A stretch of DNA of 54,525 nt, taken from positions 1-54,525 of the forward strand of contig DGHQ01000041.1 of the NCBI GenBank assembly GCA_002392915.1. The letters are read 5' to 3'. The notes beneath the pieces were generated by a model. It saw nothing but the letters and a program-made list of their open reading frames with translations. It did not search any database and was not told where the DNA came from. The translations under genes were made by a program, and so were the position numbers. Within the stretch, counting starts at the first letter, position 1. The number at the start of each line of letters is the position of its first letter. Positions 43,367 to 52,109 of the stretch are shown here, one piece after another. The stretch is from Bacteroidales bacterium UBA3844 (GTDB lineage: Bacteria > Bacteroidota > Bacteroidia > Bacteroidales > Paludibacteraceae).

Positions 43367-45113
43367 AATTTAATTTGAATGTTACAGGTATTAGATGTTT
43401 TGTTCGAACAATGTTACCGTTTTTAATTCCGGGTTGCAATCCTTTAAATAGTTTCACTACGCGAACTGCTTCTTGTTCCAATAATTCAAAATCTTTGCTT
43501 TTATTATCGACTTTTTGGTTGCTTCCAACCTTTAACTGAACAGAATTCGCCACTCTGACGTTTGATACACTTCCGTCTTTTTCTATAATGAATTCTACAA
43601 AGACTCTTCCTTGTATGCCAGTCTCCATACATGTTGTCGGATATTTTATGTTTTTTCGTAAAAATGAAGTATAGTATGACTGATTCTCCGATAACGGGTT
43701 GATTTCAAGTCTTAATCCTTCGTATACTGTTGTGTCGTTATTGTCCCATTCCTCATCAATTTCATTGTTTGCCTCAGTCGTTGCATTTTGTGCGGATCCT
43801 TTATTGGATTCAGTTGCGACATTGCTGATTAATGATGGTGAAGTATTCTTTTTTTCAAGCGGTTTGCAGACGATGACACATACGTTTTCTGAATTAAAAT
43901 CGTCTTTAGTTATGGTTTTTGTCTCATATTTTTGGAAGCGAATGGTGGTCTCCTCATTCTTATCAATAGGAACAATGATAGGGTTTTCACCATTAGAGTA
44001 ATATAGCACATCATTAATCTTGAATTTCACGGATTTCAAAGTGTTGCCATTGATGTCTTGAAAGACGAATCTGTTGACACAAATTGTTGTGTCAAGAAAT
44101 TCTCCCGGTTTTAAGGAACGCATTTTTACCCCAGCGATGGAAAATGGCCTGTTGGGGAATATGTTGGATGTACAAGTCTCATTTACTACACTTGTTGATA
44201 TGGTGTCTGGTGCAGAACAAATGCATACTGAGTGGTATGGATAATTTATAAGACGGCAACGTAATCTGGCTCCATTTTCTATTTTGATATCACAATTCCA
44301 CCAAGTGAAATGTCTGACAGAACCTACATATTCGTCTCCTTGTCTGGTTGTGTATCCCTCTTCAACCCATAATCCGGACTCTTCGTTGAAATACCAGAGT
44401 GGGATAGTGTCGTGGCTGGTGAATCCTTTGGGGGCGGGATACTTCAAGTATGCTTCACAACCGTCTTTCAACTGCAGTGGATTTCCATCCTCGTCGCTCA
44501 TCTCCACATTCACCATTCCATAAGAAATTAGCGGAACTGTATCTCCGTCATTTGCAATGGCCATAAGGTCGGCACCAGGCATAAGTGGCTCCATGGCTGG
44601 AGATTCTGTCGGAGATAAGTAGACGACGTAAATGTCGACTGTCCCGTTATAGTCGGAACCGTCGTTTTTTGCTAGACTCGATTCCGGAATTGTCACCGTC
44701 GCACCGTTGACCTCAATTATGACTCCTTCATTTGCATTGAATTTTTTTAATGTCACAAATTTCGACGGTCCTTTCTTTATCAATTGGATAGGGTAGTTCA
44801 TTGTGTCGCTGACCATTTTTGAGTAGATACGGTCGAAATATCCGTCCTTCTGAATTCGTAGCACGTGACGATTGCCTATGAGAGTGTCGACGTCGATGTT
44901 GAAATATCCAAGCGAATCAGTTGTGGCTTGATTATTTCCTGAGATTATAGTGACATTGGTAAGGTTGTTCCCATTCGCGTCACATATCTTACCTTTTATT
45001 ATAGTTCTCTCTTTTGGTGAATCTTTAATTGTGTCTTTAGATGTGTTTGCACAGGCATTTGCTATTATGGCAAGTAATGATATACAGATAGTTTTGAAAA
45101 TGCATTTTCTCAT
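43365..45113 (-). CDS. Lipoprotein with regulatory-like N-terminal and TonB-type C-terminal domains
   Basis: 582 residues. A lipoprotein signal (hydrophobic 5-19) ends at Cys21 in IIANAC. Next comes a CarboxypepD_reg-like module (about 38-110, IKGKICDANGNNLTNVTIISGNN ... DSLGYFNIDV), then a long unassigned middle part (WYFNEESGLWVEEGY, VGSVRHFTWWNCD) common in Bacteroidetes surface proteins. The last ~95 residues are a TonB C-terminal-like domain (NIKYPTTCMETGIQGRVFVEFIIEKDGSVSNVRV). A free TonB-type domain on a lipoprotein is odd, as ordinary TonB is anchored in the inner membrane by a helix. Role unknown. A -7 box lies at 45147-45154. Confidence 0.8.
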   Translation of the reverse strand: MRKCIFKTICISLLAIIANACANTSKDTIKDSPKERTIIKGKICDANGNNLTNVTIISGNNQATTDSLGYFNIDVDTLIGNRHVLRIQKDGYFDRIYSKMVSDTMNYPIQLIKKGPSKFVTLKKFNANEGVIIEVNGATVTIPESSLAKNDGSDYNGTVDIYVVYLSPTESPAMEPLMPGADLMAIANDGDTVPLISYGMVNVEMSDEDGNPLQLKDGCEAYLKYPAPKGFTSHDTIPLWYFNEESGLWVEEGYTTRQGDEYVGSVRHFTWWNCDIKIENGARLRCRLINYPYHSVCICSAPDTISTSVVNETCTSNIFPNRPFSIAGVKMRSLKPGEFLDTTICVNRFVFQDINGNTLKSVKFKINDVLYYSNGENPIIVPIDKNEETTIRFQKYETKTITKDDFNSENVCVIVCKPLEKKNTSPSLISNVATESNKGSAQNATTEANNEIDEEWDNNDTTVYEGLRLEINPLSENQSYYTSFLRKNIKYPTTCMETGIQGRVFVEFIIEKDGSVSNVRVANSVQLKVGSNQKVDNKSKDFELLEQEAVRVVKLFKGLQPGIKNGNIVRTKHLIPVTFKLN

Positions 45114-45146
45114 ACGTATGGCGTTTTGTTAATATATGTCTGTACG

Positions 45147-45154
45147 CAAATATA
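45147..45154 (-). promoter_or_regulatory. -7 box of the lipoprotein gene
   Basis: Minus strand TATATTTG, matching TAnnTTTG, 33 bases upstream of the start codon; -33 element unclear. Confidence 0.45.
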
Positions 45155-45314
45155 CGGTTTTGTCAGGATTTATTATTTAGAAACTGGTTAAATTAGTTTA
45201 ATATTTTTTAAAGATAAACTCGTTTGTCAACTAAAATGAGGATTATTAAGTATCCTTGTTTGATAGATCTGGAAACTTACACTACAATATCTGAGAGCTC
45301 GTTATTGTTTATTA

Positions 45315-45360
45315 TGTGCTCGCCTTCGGATCGCACTAGAGAGAAAAGGGTTAGGGAAAA
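45315..45360. repeat. Dispersed intergenic repeat, copy B (partial)
   Basis: TGTGCTCGCCTTCGGATCGC, then a GGGTTAGGG block, matching the first half of copy C at 48687. The CCCTTAACAATCC half is absent. Nothing else is seen in the 45155-45433 gap. Confidence 0.6.
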
Positions 45361-45433
45361 TCTTCAAATCTATAAGTAAATTTAATGATTGTGTGGGCAA
45401 AATGTTCCAAATCTAATCAATCGTTTTATAGAG

Positions 45434-45465
45434 GGAAAAAAAGGTCGAGCGTTTTGCCCGACCTT
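45434..45465 (-). terminator. Terminator of the GH5 gene
   Basis: Minus strand AAAGGTCG pairs with CGACCTTT (45458-45465 and 45439-45446), followed by a T-run (45435-45440). It lies 25 bases past the stop codon. Confidence 0.87.
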
Positions 45466-45489
45466 TCTTGTGCTATTTTGATGTGATAA

Positions 45490-48231
45490 TTATTTCACGA
45501 TCAATTTCTGGATGCTGTTGCCAGCCTTGACTACATAGATGCCTGTGTTTCTGACGCTGATTTTATTGTCAAGCTCTGGAACTGCAACGAATTGAGCTAC
45601 AATTCTACCTGTCATGTCTGTGACTGTGACATCACATCTTTCTGCGACGTAGATGTTAGCAACACCGTTCTTTGCAGGGTTTGGTGCGATAACAAATGAA
45701 GTCTCGTCTACGATGTTCTCTACATTTGAATGTCCGCCTACGCAAGTTACGTCGTCGATATACAAAGTGCCTTTATTGCCAACACCGTCCTTGATCTGCC
45801 AGCTCAACTTGTCGATGCTAGCTGCGTCGAATTCAATATCCTTACCCCAGTCGGAAGCTTGTTTCAAATTGCCCCATGTGACAGAAACTTCAGTCCAGTC
45901 TGATGATGCAGATACGTTCTTAGTGTGGTAGTCATCGTCAGTGACAGCAGTCATACATACGCGGAATTCGTGAGCAGGACCTTTATATCTGTAAGTGATC
46001 TTCTCGCAGCTTGAAAGGTCTCCGCCTTCTTCACTCTTCTTTAAGTACATGTCGACGCTGCAATATGGATCACCCATCCAGCCATCTCCAGGCCACTGAT
46101 TTCCCATTGTGTAGTCGACTTTTACAACACCGTCTTTTACAAGATTGTCAGAAGCGGTGATCTGAGTGTGAGGATTTGCGTTCTTGTCAGAGTCGTCTTT
46201 GCTCTTCCAACGTCCGCCCCACTTAGTGATTACGTCGTTGTCTTCCATATCGTCGATCAAGCCTGGATCAACATATCCTTCTGGCAATACGGTTACCTTT
46301 ACAGACTCTGAAACCTCATCCTCGCCATCGTTTACTGTCAAACGGAATACGTATTCACCTTCTGTCAGACCGCTGACTTTTGTTGTTGCTGAATTAGCGT
46401 TTGCGATTGTCGCATCGTTAGGTCCAGACACCTGCTTCCAAGCAAACTTGTAGTTTTCGCTTCCGCCGGCTGCATCTCCAGTAAGTGTAGTCTCATCTGT
46501 AGGCAAGAAGAATTTCTTTGCACTGCAGATGCTCATAGACAATTCTTTAACTAAAGGAGTAGTCACAACTGGCTTGTAGTTGATCCAACCTTTACATTGG
46601 TTAAGCATATATTTTCCGTCATCTGTCATATCGGATTCACTCCAGCCCGTAGTTTTGAAACAGTCATCCTTAAGTACTGACCATTTAGCGTCATTTCCGC
46701 CCTTGTTACTCATTGACCAGAATGCACTAATTACAGAATGCTGTCTATATGTGTTGATTAGACCACCGTCATTTCCTGGATCCATACCCCATTCTGTAAC
46801 GACTACGGGAATTCCACTGTTCCAATTGCTGCCTCTACTTTGCCAATCGCCCTGGTGGGTCCATTCAACATATCCATGCCATGTGTATGCTATGTTTGAG
46901 TATCCTTCACCTGCAGCTGTCACTGATTCTGGGTGACGTGAGTATTCAGAAGAACCGACGATGATTATGTTGTCCGTGTCAATTTTTCTGATTGTAGGAA
47001 TGACTTTTTTTGCATAGCTTACGACAGTTCCATCATCACACATGGGCTCGTTGAAAATCTCATACATCACGTTTGGATATTCTCCCCACTTTGTCGCAAA
47101 ATAAGTGAAGAACTCATTTGCAAGGTTTGCCCAGTGTTGTGCATAGTGCTCATGGAAGTCGATAATGACGTAGATGTCGTTCTCGATTGCGGCGCGTACC
47201 ATATCGTCCACCAATGCTTTGGTATATTCAGGACTGTGTAGGTAGTTGTCCGTGTTCCATGTTTGGCTTTTATCTGTCCAAGGTGTCTGCCCATCCTTAC
47301 AAGGAGCAATGGAAACTGGTAGACGAACTAACTGGATGTTCCAGTTCTCCACCAAATAATCTACAGTCTCTGCTTTCCACCACTGTGGAGCTGAACAGCT
47401 CCAGTACCAGCTTGGTCCCATCAAACAAACTTTATCTCCTTTTTCATTGCGGACAGCTCCGTCTTTTGTGTTAAGTTTACCATTCTTTGTTACAACGAAA
47501 TCCTGTCTTTTTGTTGGCTTTGCAATTTTGACCTTCAACTCCTTGACAGTCTCTCCCATGGTGATTGTTATCACGTCTGATCCTTCTCTGCTTGCTGCTT
47601 TGTAGCGGCCATTTGAAACATTGGATGACCATTTCGTGTTGGATGCAATCAATTCACCGGCATTGTTGTAACCTTTTGCTACGATATCTATCGTCTCATC
47701 TGGCATAAGATTCAATTTGCTTGGAGACGTGGTGATCTTAGTCACGTTTGCATCAGTTGAAGATGACTTTGTGAATGTGAAATAGTCTAGGTTCACAGAT
47801 TTTCCTGTACAGATGACATTGAATTTCTGCTTTCCTGCTTTCATTGGAAACAATGCGCTCTCATCTTTTGGAAAGTCTGGCCAGTTGCTCATTGGCACTT
47901 CCCACCATTTTTCTGCATTGTTCGCTTGTGTGTCGAAAATGTAGTAGTTGCCGTTGGCATCCTGAATCTTTACATTTCCGTCTTTTCCTGTAAGATAATG
48001 GAATGAAACTTGGTATAATCCATCTGATGGAATATCAACTTCATAAGTTAGTTGCTCACCTTCTTCATCAAAATAACCGATTGTTTTTCCTCCATTTTCG
48101 GTGATGATTTCCGATGAAAGGCTCTTGGCATCGGTAAAGTCTTCTGCCTCAACCTTGACCTGGCTGTGCACCGACGCAGATAAAAGAAGGAATGCTGAAA
48201 GCCATCCCACTTTTGCGTAATTCTTTTTCAT
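45490..48231 (-). CDS. Secreted multidomain GH5 glycoside hydrolase with T9SS-type tail
   Basis: 913 residues. Signal peptide 1-23 (ending VHS); a CBM6-like module ~24-155 (VEAEDF at the start, LDYFTFTK at the end); a bacterial Ig-like domain ~160-237; a GH5 catalytic domain ~245-560 with acid/base E395 in EIFNEPM and nucleophile E480 in VVVTEWG; a PKD/REJ-like domain ~575-650 (WKQVSGPNDATI, RLTVNDGEDEV); a jelly-roll carbohydrate-binding domain ~658-830 (LIDDMEDND, TLYIDDVTCVG, like CBM11/CIA30); and a type IX secretion sorting domain at the end (VTDMTGRIV, TGIYVVKAGNSIQKLIVK). It is probably a beta-1,4-glucanase exported to the cell surface or outside. No SusC/SusD genes adjoin it. Confidence 0.92.
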   Translation of the reverse strand: MKKNYAKVGWLSAFLLLSASVHSQVKVEAEDFTDAKSLSSEIITENGGKTIGYFDEEGEQLTYEVDIPSDGLYQVSFHYLTGKDGNVKIQDANGNYYIFDTQANNAEKWWEVPMSNWPDFPKDESALFPMKAGKQKFNVICTGKSVNLDYFTFTKSSSTDANVTKITTSPSKLNLMPDETIDIVAKGYNNAGELIASNTKWSSNVSNGRYKAASREGSDVITITMGETVKELKVKIAKPTKRQDFVVTKNGKLNTKDGAVRNEKGDKVCLMGPSWYWSCSAPQWWKAETVDYLVENWNIQLVRLPVSIAPCKDGQTPWTDKSQTWNTDNYLHSPEYTKALVDDMVRAAIENDIYVIIDFHEHYAQHWANLANEFFTYFATKWGEYPNVMYEIFNEPMCDDGTVVSYAKKVIPTIRKIDTDNIIIVGSSEYSRHPESVTAAGEGYSNIAYTWHGYVEWTHQGDWQSRGSNWNSGIPVVVTEWGMDPGNDGGLINTYRQHSVISAFWSMSNKGGNDAKWSVLKDDCFKTTGWSESDMTDDGKYMLNQCKGWINYKPVVTTPLVKELSMSICSAKKFFLPTDETTLTGDAAGGSENYKFAWKQVSGPNDATIANANSATTKVSGLTEGEYVFRLTVNDGEDEVSESVKVTVLPEGYVDPGLIDDMEDNDVITKWGGRWKSKDDSDKNANPHTQITASDNLVKDGVVKVDYTMGNQWPGDGWMGDPYCSVDMYLKKSEEGGDLSSCEKITYRYKGPAHEFRVCMTAVTDDDYHTKNVSASSDWTEVSVTWGNLKQASDWGKDIEFDAASIDKLSWQIKDGVGNKGTLYIDDVTCVGGHSNVENIVDETSFVIAPNPAKNGVANIYVAERCDVTVTDMTGRIVAQFVAVPELDNKISVRNTGIYVVKAGNSIQKLIVK

Positions 48232-48372
48232 GGTATTTACATATTATATTTACTTACTAAACTAAAGACGGTATGAATCCGTTAAGGAAAATCATATCCG
48301 GACGTCAAATTGTTATAGTCATATTTCTGATAACCCAGTGTTTGCCGTCAAACGACGTAGGACTAACATCCG

Positions 48373-48404
48373 CAAAATTAAAAATAAATTTGGATTACAA
48401 CAAT
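48373..48404 (-). promoter_or_regulatory. Likely promoter of the GH5 gene
   Basis: Minus strand ATTG (48401-48404), 20 bases, TAATTTTG (48373-48380). The -33 box differs from TTTG in its first base. It would give a leader of ~135 bases. Confidence 0.5.
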
Positions 48405-48686
48405 ATTTTGTGAATTTTATGCAGAATTATGCTAGTCAATTATAAACTGCTTAATTTTAATGCTCCTCCTTACGTATTTGCTGGAGAGAGGTGGTTAGAC
48501 CAAATATCTATCAAACTTAAATATTTTCTAAAACAGATTCTCAATCACCATAGATTAACGTTAGCTCGTGAATTGTAATCTGTGAATCATTTTCCACTTT
48601 CTGATTAATATTTAACCTTCTTTTCTCATAAAAAGACGAAGTTTTTCTCTGTGAACTTTTTCTCTCTGTGGTTTTATTAAATTTTA

Positions 48687-48773
48687 TGTGCTCGCCTACG
48701 GCTCGCACGTGGAAAGGGGTTAGGGCCAATATCAATCAAACATGGGCCCTTAACAATCCTCAGTTATGACACT
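48687..48773. repeat. Dispersed intergenic repeat, copy C (longest)
   Basis: TGTGCTCGCCTACGGCTCGC, GGGGTTAGGGCC, a 19-base insertion relative to copy A, then GGGCCCTTAACAATCCT and GTTATGACACT. The GGGCC blocks form an inverted repeat. It follows a stretch (48590-48660) rich in CTCTGTG/TTTCTC motifs, also typical of non-coding elements. The rest of the 48232-48908 gap holds only promoter elements. Confidence 0.75.
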
Positions 48774-48878
48774 CCAGCTATCTTTTTGATTTCGTCAAAT
48801 TCACGTTAGATTATTTTGTTTTTGACTTTTTCCTCTAAAATAACAAACATATGTGATTCTATGATTTGTCAAAATAGT

Positions 48879-48886
48879 GTAATTTT
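48879..48886 (+). promoter_or_regulatory. -7 box of cysK promoter
   Basis: TAATTTTG, 22 bases upstream of the start codon; no clear -33 TTTG at the right distance. Confidence 0.45.
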
Positions 48887-48908
48887 GTGTCAATAAAAAT
48901 AATTAATT

Positions 48909-49853
48909 ATGGCAATAGCACAATCACTTACTGAGTTAGTCGGTAATACACCGCTACTTTCATTGAATAAGTTTTCTGCAAAGCAGGGGCTTGATAAATC
49001 TATTATTGCAAAAGTGGAATTTTTTAATCCTGGCGGAAGTGTGAAGGATCGTATCGCTTTGGCTATGATTGAAGATGCTGAAGCGAAGGATATTTTGAAG
49101 CCTGGAGCTACAATTATAGAACCTACTTCCGGAAACACTGGTGTCGGTCTTGCTTTGGTCAGCGCGGTGAAAGGTTACCACCTTATTTTAACAATGCCAG
49201 AGACAATGAGCGTTGAGCGTCGTAATCTTGTCAAGGCTTACGGTGCTGAAGTCCGTCTGACAAGTGGCCGCGAGGGTATGGCTGGAGCTATTAGGGCTGC
49301 TGAGGAACTTAGGGCAAGCATTCCAGGATCTGTGATCCTACAGCAATTTGAAAACCCTGCCAATCCGGCAAAACATTACGCCACAACAGGTCCGGAGATC
49401 TGGGCTCAGACTGAAGGTAAAATTGACATTTTCGTCGCTGGAATTGGAACTGGCGGAACAATCAGTGGTATCGCAAAGTATTTGAAGGAGAAAAATCCTG
49501 CGATTAAGGTTTACGGCGTTGAACCAGCTACGTCGGCAGTGCTTAACGGTAAACCAAGTGGTCCACACAAGATTCAGGGTATCGGAGCAGGTTTTGTGCC
49601 ACGCACATTCAATGCTGATGTGGTTGATGAGGTTTTGATGATCGACAATGATGATGCCATCCGCACTGGCAGAGAGTTGGCTCAGCAGGAAGGTCTTCTT
49701 GTGGGAATCTCATCTGGCGCCGCTGCGTTTGGTGCCTCTTTGTTGGCTAAACGTCCAGAAAACAAAGGCAAAACAATCGTTACTCTTTTGCCTGACACTG
49801 GCGAGCGCTACTTGTCTACTGTGCTTTACGCATTCGACGAGTATCCCCTATAA
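48909..49853 (+). CDS. cysK: Cysteine synthase A (O-acetylserine sulfhydrylase)
   Basis: 314 residues of the PLP-dependent fold type II family. The PLP lysine lies in PGGSVKDRIAL; TSGNTGVGLA, GTGGTISG and the C-terminal SSGAAAFGA phosphate site are all present. It makes cysteine from O-acetylserine and sulfide in the cytosol. Length and motifs are standard for CysK. It is transcribed alone and converges on the serpin genes at a shared terminator. Confidence 0.97.
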   Translation: MAIAQSLTELVGNTPLLSLNKFSAKQGLDKSIIAKVEFFNPGGSVKDRIALAMIEDAEAKDILKPGATIIEPTSGNTGVGLALVSAVKGYHLILTMPETMSVERRNLVKAYGAEVRLTSGREGMAGAIRAAEELRASIPGSVILQQFENPANPAKHYATTGPEIWAQTEGKIDIFVAGIGTGGTISGIAKYLKEKNPAIKVYGVEPATSAVLNGKPSGPHKIQGIGAGFVPRTFNADVVDEVLMIDNDDAIRTGRELAQQEGLLVGISSGAAAFGASLLAKRPENKGKTIVTLLPDTGERYLSTVLYAFDEYPL

Positions 49854-49902
49854 AATTAAGAATTAGGAATGTGGAATGAAAAGTTCGGTTTCGTTTAGAA
49901 AA

Positions 49903-49939
49903 TAAAAATCCCGGCTACGTGGTGTGGCCGGGATTTTTA
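49903..49939. terminator. Shared bidirectional terminator of cysK and the serpin cluster
   Basis: 13-bp perfect stem TAAAAATCCCGGC (49903-49915) with GCCGGGATTTTTA (49927-49939), with T-runs on both strands. Confidence 0.92.
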
Positions 49940-49954
49940 TGTTGGGAAAAATTG

Positions 49955-51538
49955 TTATTCTCCTTTCTGAGTCGGATCGTTAATCAATCCTATGAATAAC
50001 ACTTCGTGAGATTGTGGCTTGTTGATCGTCACGATGAACGGACGATTCACGTCTACTTTGACATTCTTATATTCATGCATTGCAGAACCTTCCATCGAAA
50101 TTGTTGTTATTGCAGCACCTTTTGCACCGTCTTCATCAATTTCCAGATGTGTCAGCTGTTTGATTTTACTGACATATGCTCCTTCTGCAATATTGTTGAA
50201 ATTTTTAGAGAAGGTGTTTTTCAATCCTAGTTTTTCCAGATTCTCATTCAATTCGATTTTATCGTCTAGATTGAATTTTGGTAGAGAAAGTGAAGAACAG
50301 TAGATTGTGTCCGGACCCATTTCTGTACGACCATACTTATATTGGATGCTATCAAGATCAATCTCTGCAAGTGCTGCTTCTGGAGCCACACCTTCTTTGG
50401 GAAGGATAACATTCATAACGTATCCATCGTAAAATCTAAGCGTGACTAGCTGATAGTTGTCTCCTTCCGCATAACATCCTTCGTAGAGGTTATTCATTTT
50501 TTCGACTTTCTTTTTTTCTCCTGTCGCCGTGATGAATGTGTCGGATTTCGTAGCTGATTTGTCAAATTTATTAGCCCATTCTCCTTGGAAACTTAATGCA
50601 TTCGCCAAAACTATCCACAGATTAGGATTTTTAGGGATTTGCAATGAAGGAATCATTCCGTTTGTTGTTTCTTTCGCCCATTTATCCATTATCTTATATG
50701 TTGTGTCAAGGGAAAAATCAACGTTGTTAGCTGCTGCTTTATAATATTCTTCAATGTTCTGCAAGTAGTTTTTGCCAAAATGTATGCCGTTCTGTAGGAA
50801 TGCAGCATTTGCCACTCCGATTTCAACTTTGATAGGATTCTCCGTTATCAAAGTTGTCATACGCTTCTCATACATGTTGTTCATGAAGTCGAGCGGCATA
50901 TCTTGCTGTCCCAACATTTTAGTGATCTCTGAATAAGCACTGTCGTTGTCAGCTCCGTTCACCAACATAGCAAGCGCAAACTGTAGACTTGTTGGCGAGA
51001 AGATTACATTCTTGTCTTTGTGATCGTTGTCTTTGGATATTTCCCAGAATAGATCTGTCGCGGTTTTGTTGGCAGAACGGATTGCGTCAACCTCACTTCC
51101 TTTGAGACCGAGCTTCATGCCATCTTTGTTTTTTAAGATGCATCTGCTATATTCATTTTGGGCGTTGTATAGTGCATTGTTTATTTCCCATTTGTCAGCT
51201 CCTTTTTCTCTCAATTCGTGGACAATTGATGTGTCGTAGATGCAACCGTTTTCCATTGCCGTTTTGATGTTCCAGTTGGCAACATCACCTTCCATACGTG
51301 CAATCTCTTCGTCGAATGTGACTTCCGCTCCATTCATTGGGTAAAGAGATGACGAACCGTCTGTGCGATTGACTTTGATGAAGACCTCTTCTCCTTCTGT
51401 CACATGGCTTACACGGTCTGTCTTCTCAACCTTTACGTCGTATTCCTTGCCGTTTTGCAAGTTGATGTGCATATATTGTGTCGCAGACATTGTGCATGCC
51501 GCAAACAATCCTAGTGCTGTGAGTATATGTTTCTTCAT
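49955..51538 (-). CDS. Secreted serpin, cassette 1
   Basis: 527 residues. Signal peptide ~1-19 (TMSA), then an extra N-terminal beta module ~20-80 (TQYMHINLQNGKEYDVKV ... MNGAEVTFDEE) that resembles the start of the partner protein, then a serpin domain from ~155 (NVIFSPTSLQFALAMLVNGA, NAAFLQNG, ALSFQGEWANKFD, LPKFNLDD, the C-terminal VNRPFIVTI and EVLFIGLINDP). The hinge EDGAKGAAI has small residues at P12-P10, as in inhibitory serpins that trap proteases. The loop that follows (ITTISMEGSAMHEYKN) differs from that of cassette 2. The scissile bond cannot be fixed by eye. It starts 4 bases after its partner gene. Confidence 0.92.
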   Translation of the reverse strand: MKKHILTALGLFAACTMSATQYMHINLQNGKEYDVKVEKTDRVSHVTEGEEVFIKVNRTDGSSSLYPMNGAEVTFDEEIARMEGDVANWNIKTAMENGCIYDTSIVHELREKGADKWEINNALYNAQNEYSRCILKNKDGMKLGLKGSEVDAIRSANKTATDLFWEISKDNDHKDKNVIFSPTSLQFALAMLVNGADNDSAYSEITKMLGQQDMPLDFMNNMYEKRMTTLITENPIKVEIGVANAAFLQNGIHFGKNYLQNIEEYYKAAANNVDFSLDTTYKIMDKWAKETTNGMIPSLQIPKNPNLWIVLANALSFQGEWANKFDKSATKSDTFITATGEKKKVEKMNNLYEGCYAEGDNYQLVTLRFYDGYVMNVILPKEGVAPEAALAEIDLDSIQYKYGRTEMGPDTIYCSSLSLPKFNLDDKIELNENLEKLGLKNTFSKNFNNIAEGAYVSKIKQLTHLEIDEDGAKGAAITTISMEGSAMHEYKNVKVDVNRPFIVTINKPQSHEVLFIGLINDPTQKGE

Positions 51539-51761
51539 AATCCTATTCCTTTATAAGTTTGACGTTTTGTGAGTCCGTCTTAAGAATGTAGACTCCTTTC
51601 GCTTGTGGCAGTTCTAGTTCAGCCACTCCTTCTTCTGTGGCATTCACTTTCTGAATAGCCGCACCTCCTACAGAGTATAGCACAACAGCAGATTTGGGTT
51701 GCAAACCTTCTGCTTTGACGTGGCTGTTGTCTGAATAAGTGATGCGAATTTCATTGCTTCC
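51269..51761. repeat. Near-identical 493-base block, copy 1 of 2
   Basis: Spans the C-terminal half of the 157-aa partner gene, the 4-base gap and the first ~90 codons of serpin 1. The encoded proteins differ from the copy at 53403-53895 at 5 of 72 partner residues and 2 of 71 serpin residues (TQYMHINL to ANWN); the serpin signal peptide within the block varies more. Confidence 0.85.
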
Positions 51762-52016
51762 TAAAACAGAAACATCAGTCAAATCACTTTCAGTAAAGTT
51801 GTAAGAATCAACTTTGCTAAGCTGGAATGTTGTGTTGGCAGATCCGTCAACTTTCAAACTGTCACCAGAATATGATATTTTGGGAGAACTGGACAACAGA
51901 AATGAATATTTACTTCCATCTGTTAAATTGACTGTGACGTAGGAAGATTCTGCAAAAATTGGAGTGGCTGATGCCATCGCCAATAAGACTCCAATTGAAC
52001 GTAATAGATTTTTCAT
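51543..52016 (-). CDS. Small secreted protein with T9SS-like tail, cassette 1
   Basis: 157 residues. Signal peptide ~1-22 (PIFA), then a beta-rich module (SSYVTVNLTDGSKYSFLLSS ... FQLSKVDSYNFTE, about 24-76), then ~70 residues ending GVYILKTDSQNVKLIKE. The ending resembles the type A sorting domain of T9SS cargo (compare GIYVVKAGNSIQKLIVK of the GH5 enzyme here). It is therefore little more than one module plus a sorting tail. It precedes serpin 1 by 4 bases, so the pair is co-expressed. No TAnnTTTG box is visible before it on the minus strand, so it may depend on read-through from cassette 2. Confidence 0.8.
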   Translation of the reverse strand: MKNLLRSIGVLLAMASATPIFAESSYVTVNLTDGSKYSFLLSSSPKISYSGDSLKVDGSANTTFQLSKVDSYNFTESDLTDVSVLGSNEIRITYSDNSHVKAEGLQPKSAVVLYSVGGAAIQKVNATEEGVAELELPQAKGVYILKTDSQNVKLIKE

Positions 52017-52065
52017 GCTGTAAATTTTGTGTTTATGTTTAATTTTAAGTGTAATGCTCGCAAAT

Positions 52066-52097
52066 CAGTAGAGACGAGATTGTTCCCGTCTCTACTG
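52066..52097 (-). terminator. Hairpin between the two serpin cassettes
   Basis: 11-bp perfect stem CAGTAGAGACG (52066-52076) with CGTCTCTACTG (52087-52097). No T-run follows on the minus strand, so it may be a weak terminator or an mRNA processing or stability element. Confidence 0.5.
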
Positions 52098-52109
52098 AAA
52101 AAATATTCT

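Noticed and set aside
48541..48735. 64-aa minus-strand ORF next to repeat copy C
   Set aside because: It lies largely in low-complexity and repeat sequence and lacks a recognisable start context or domain.
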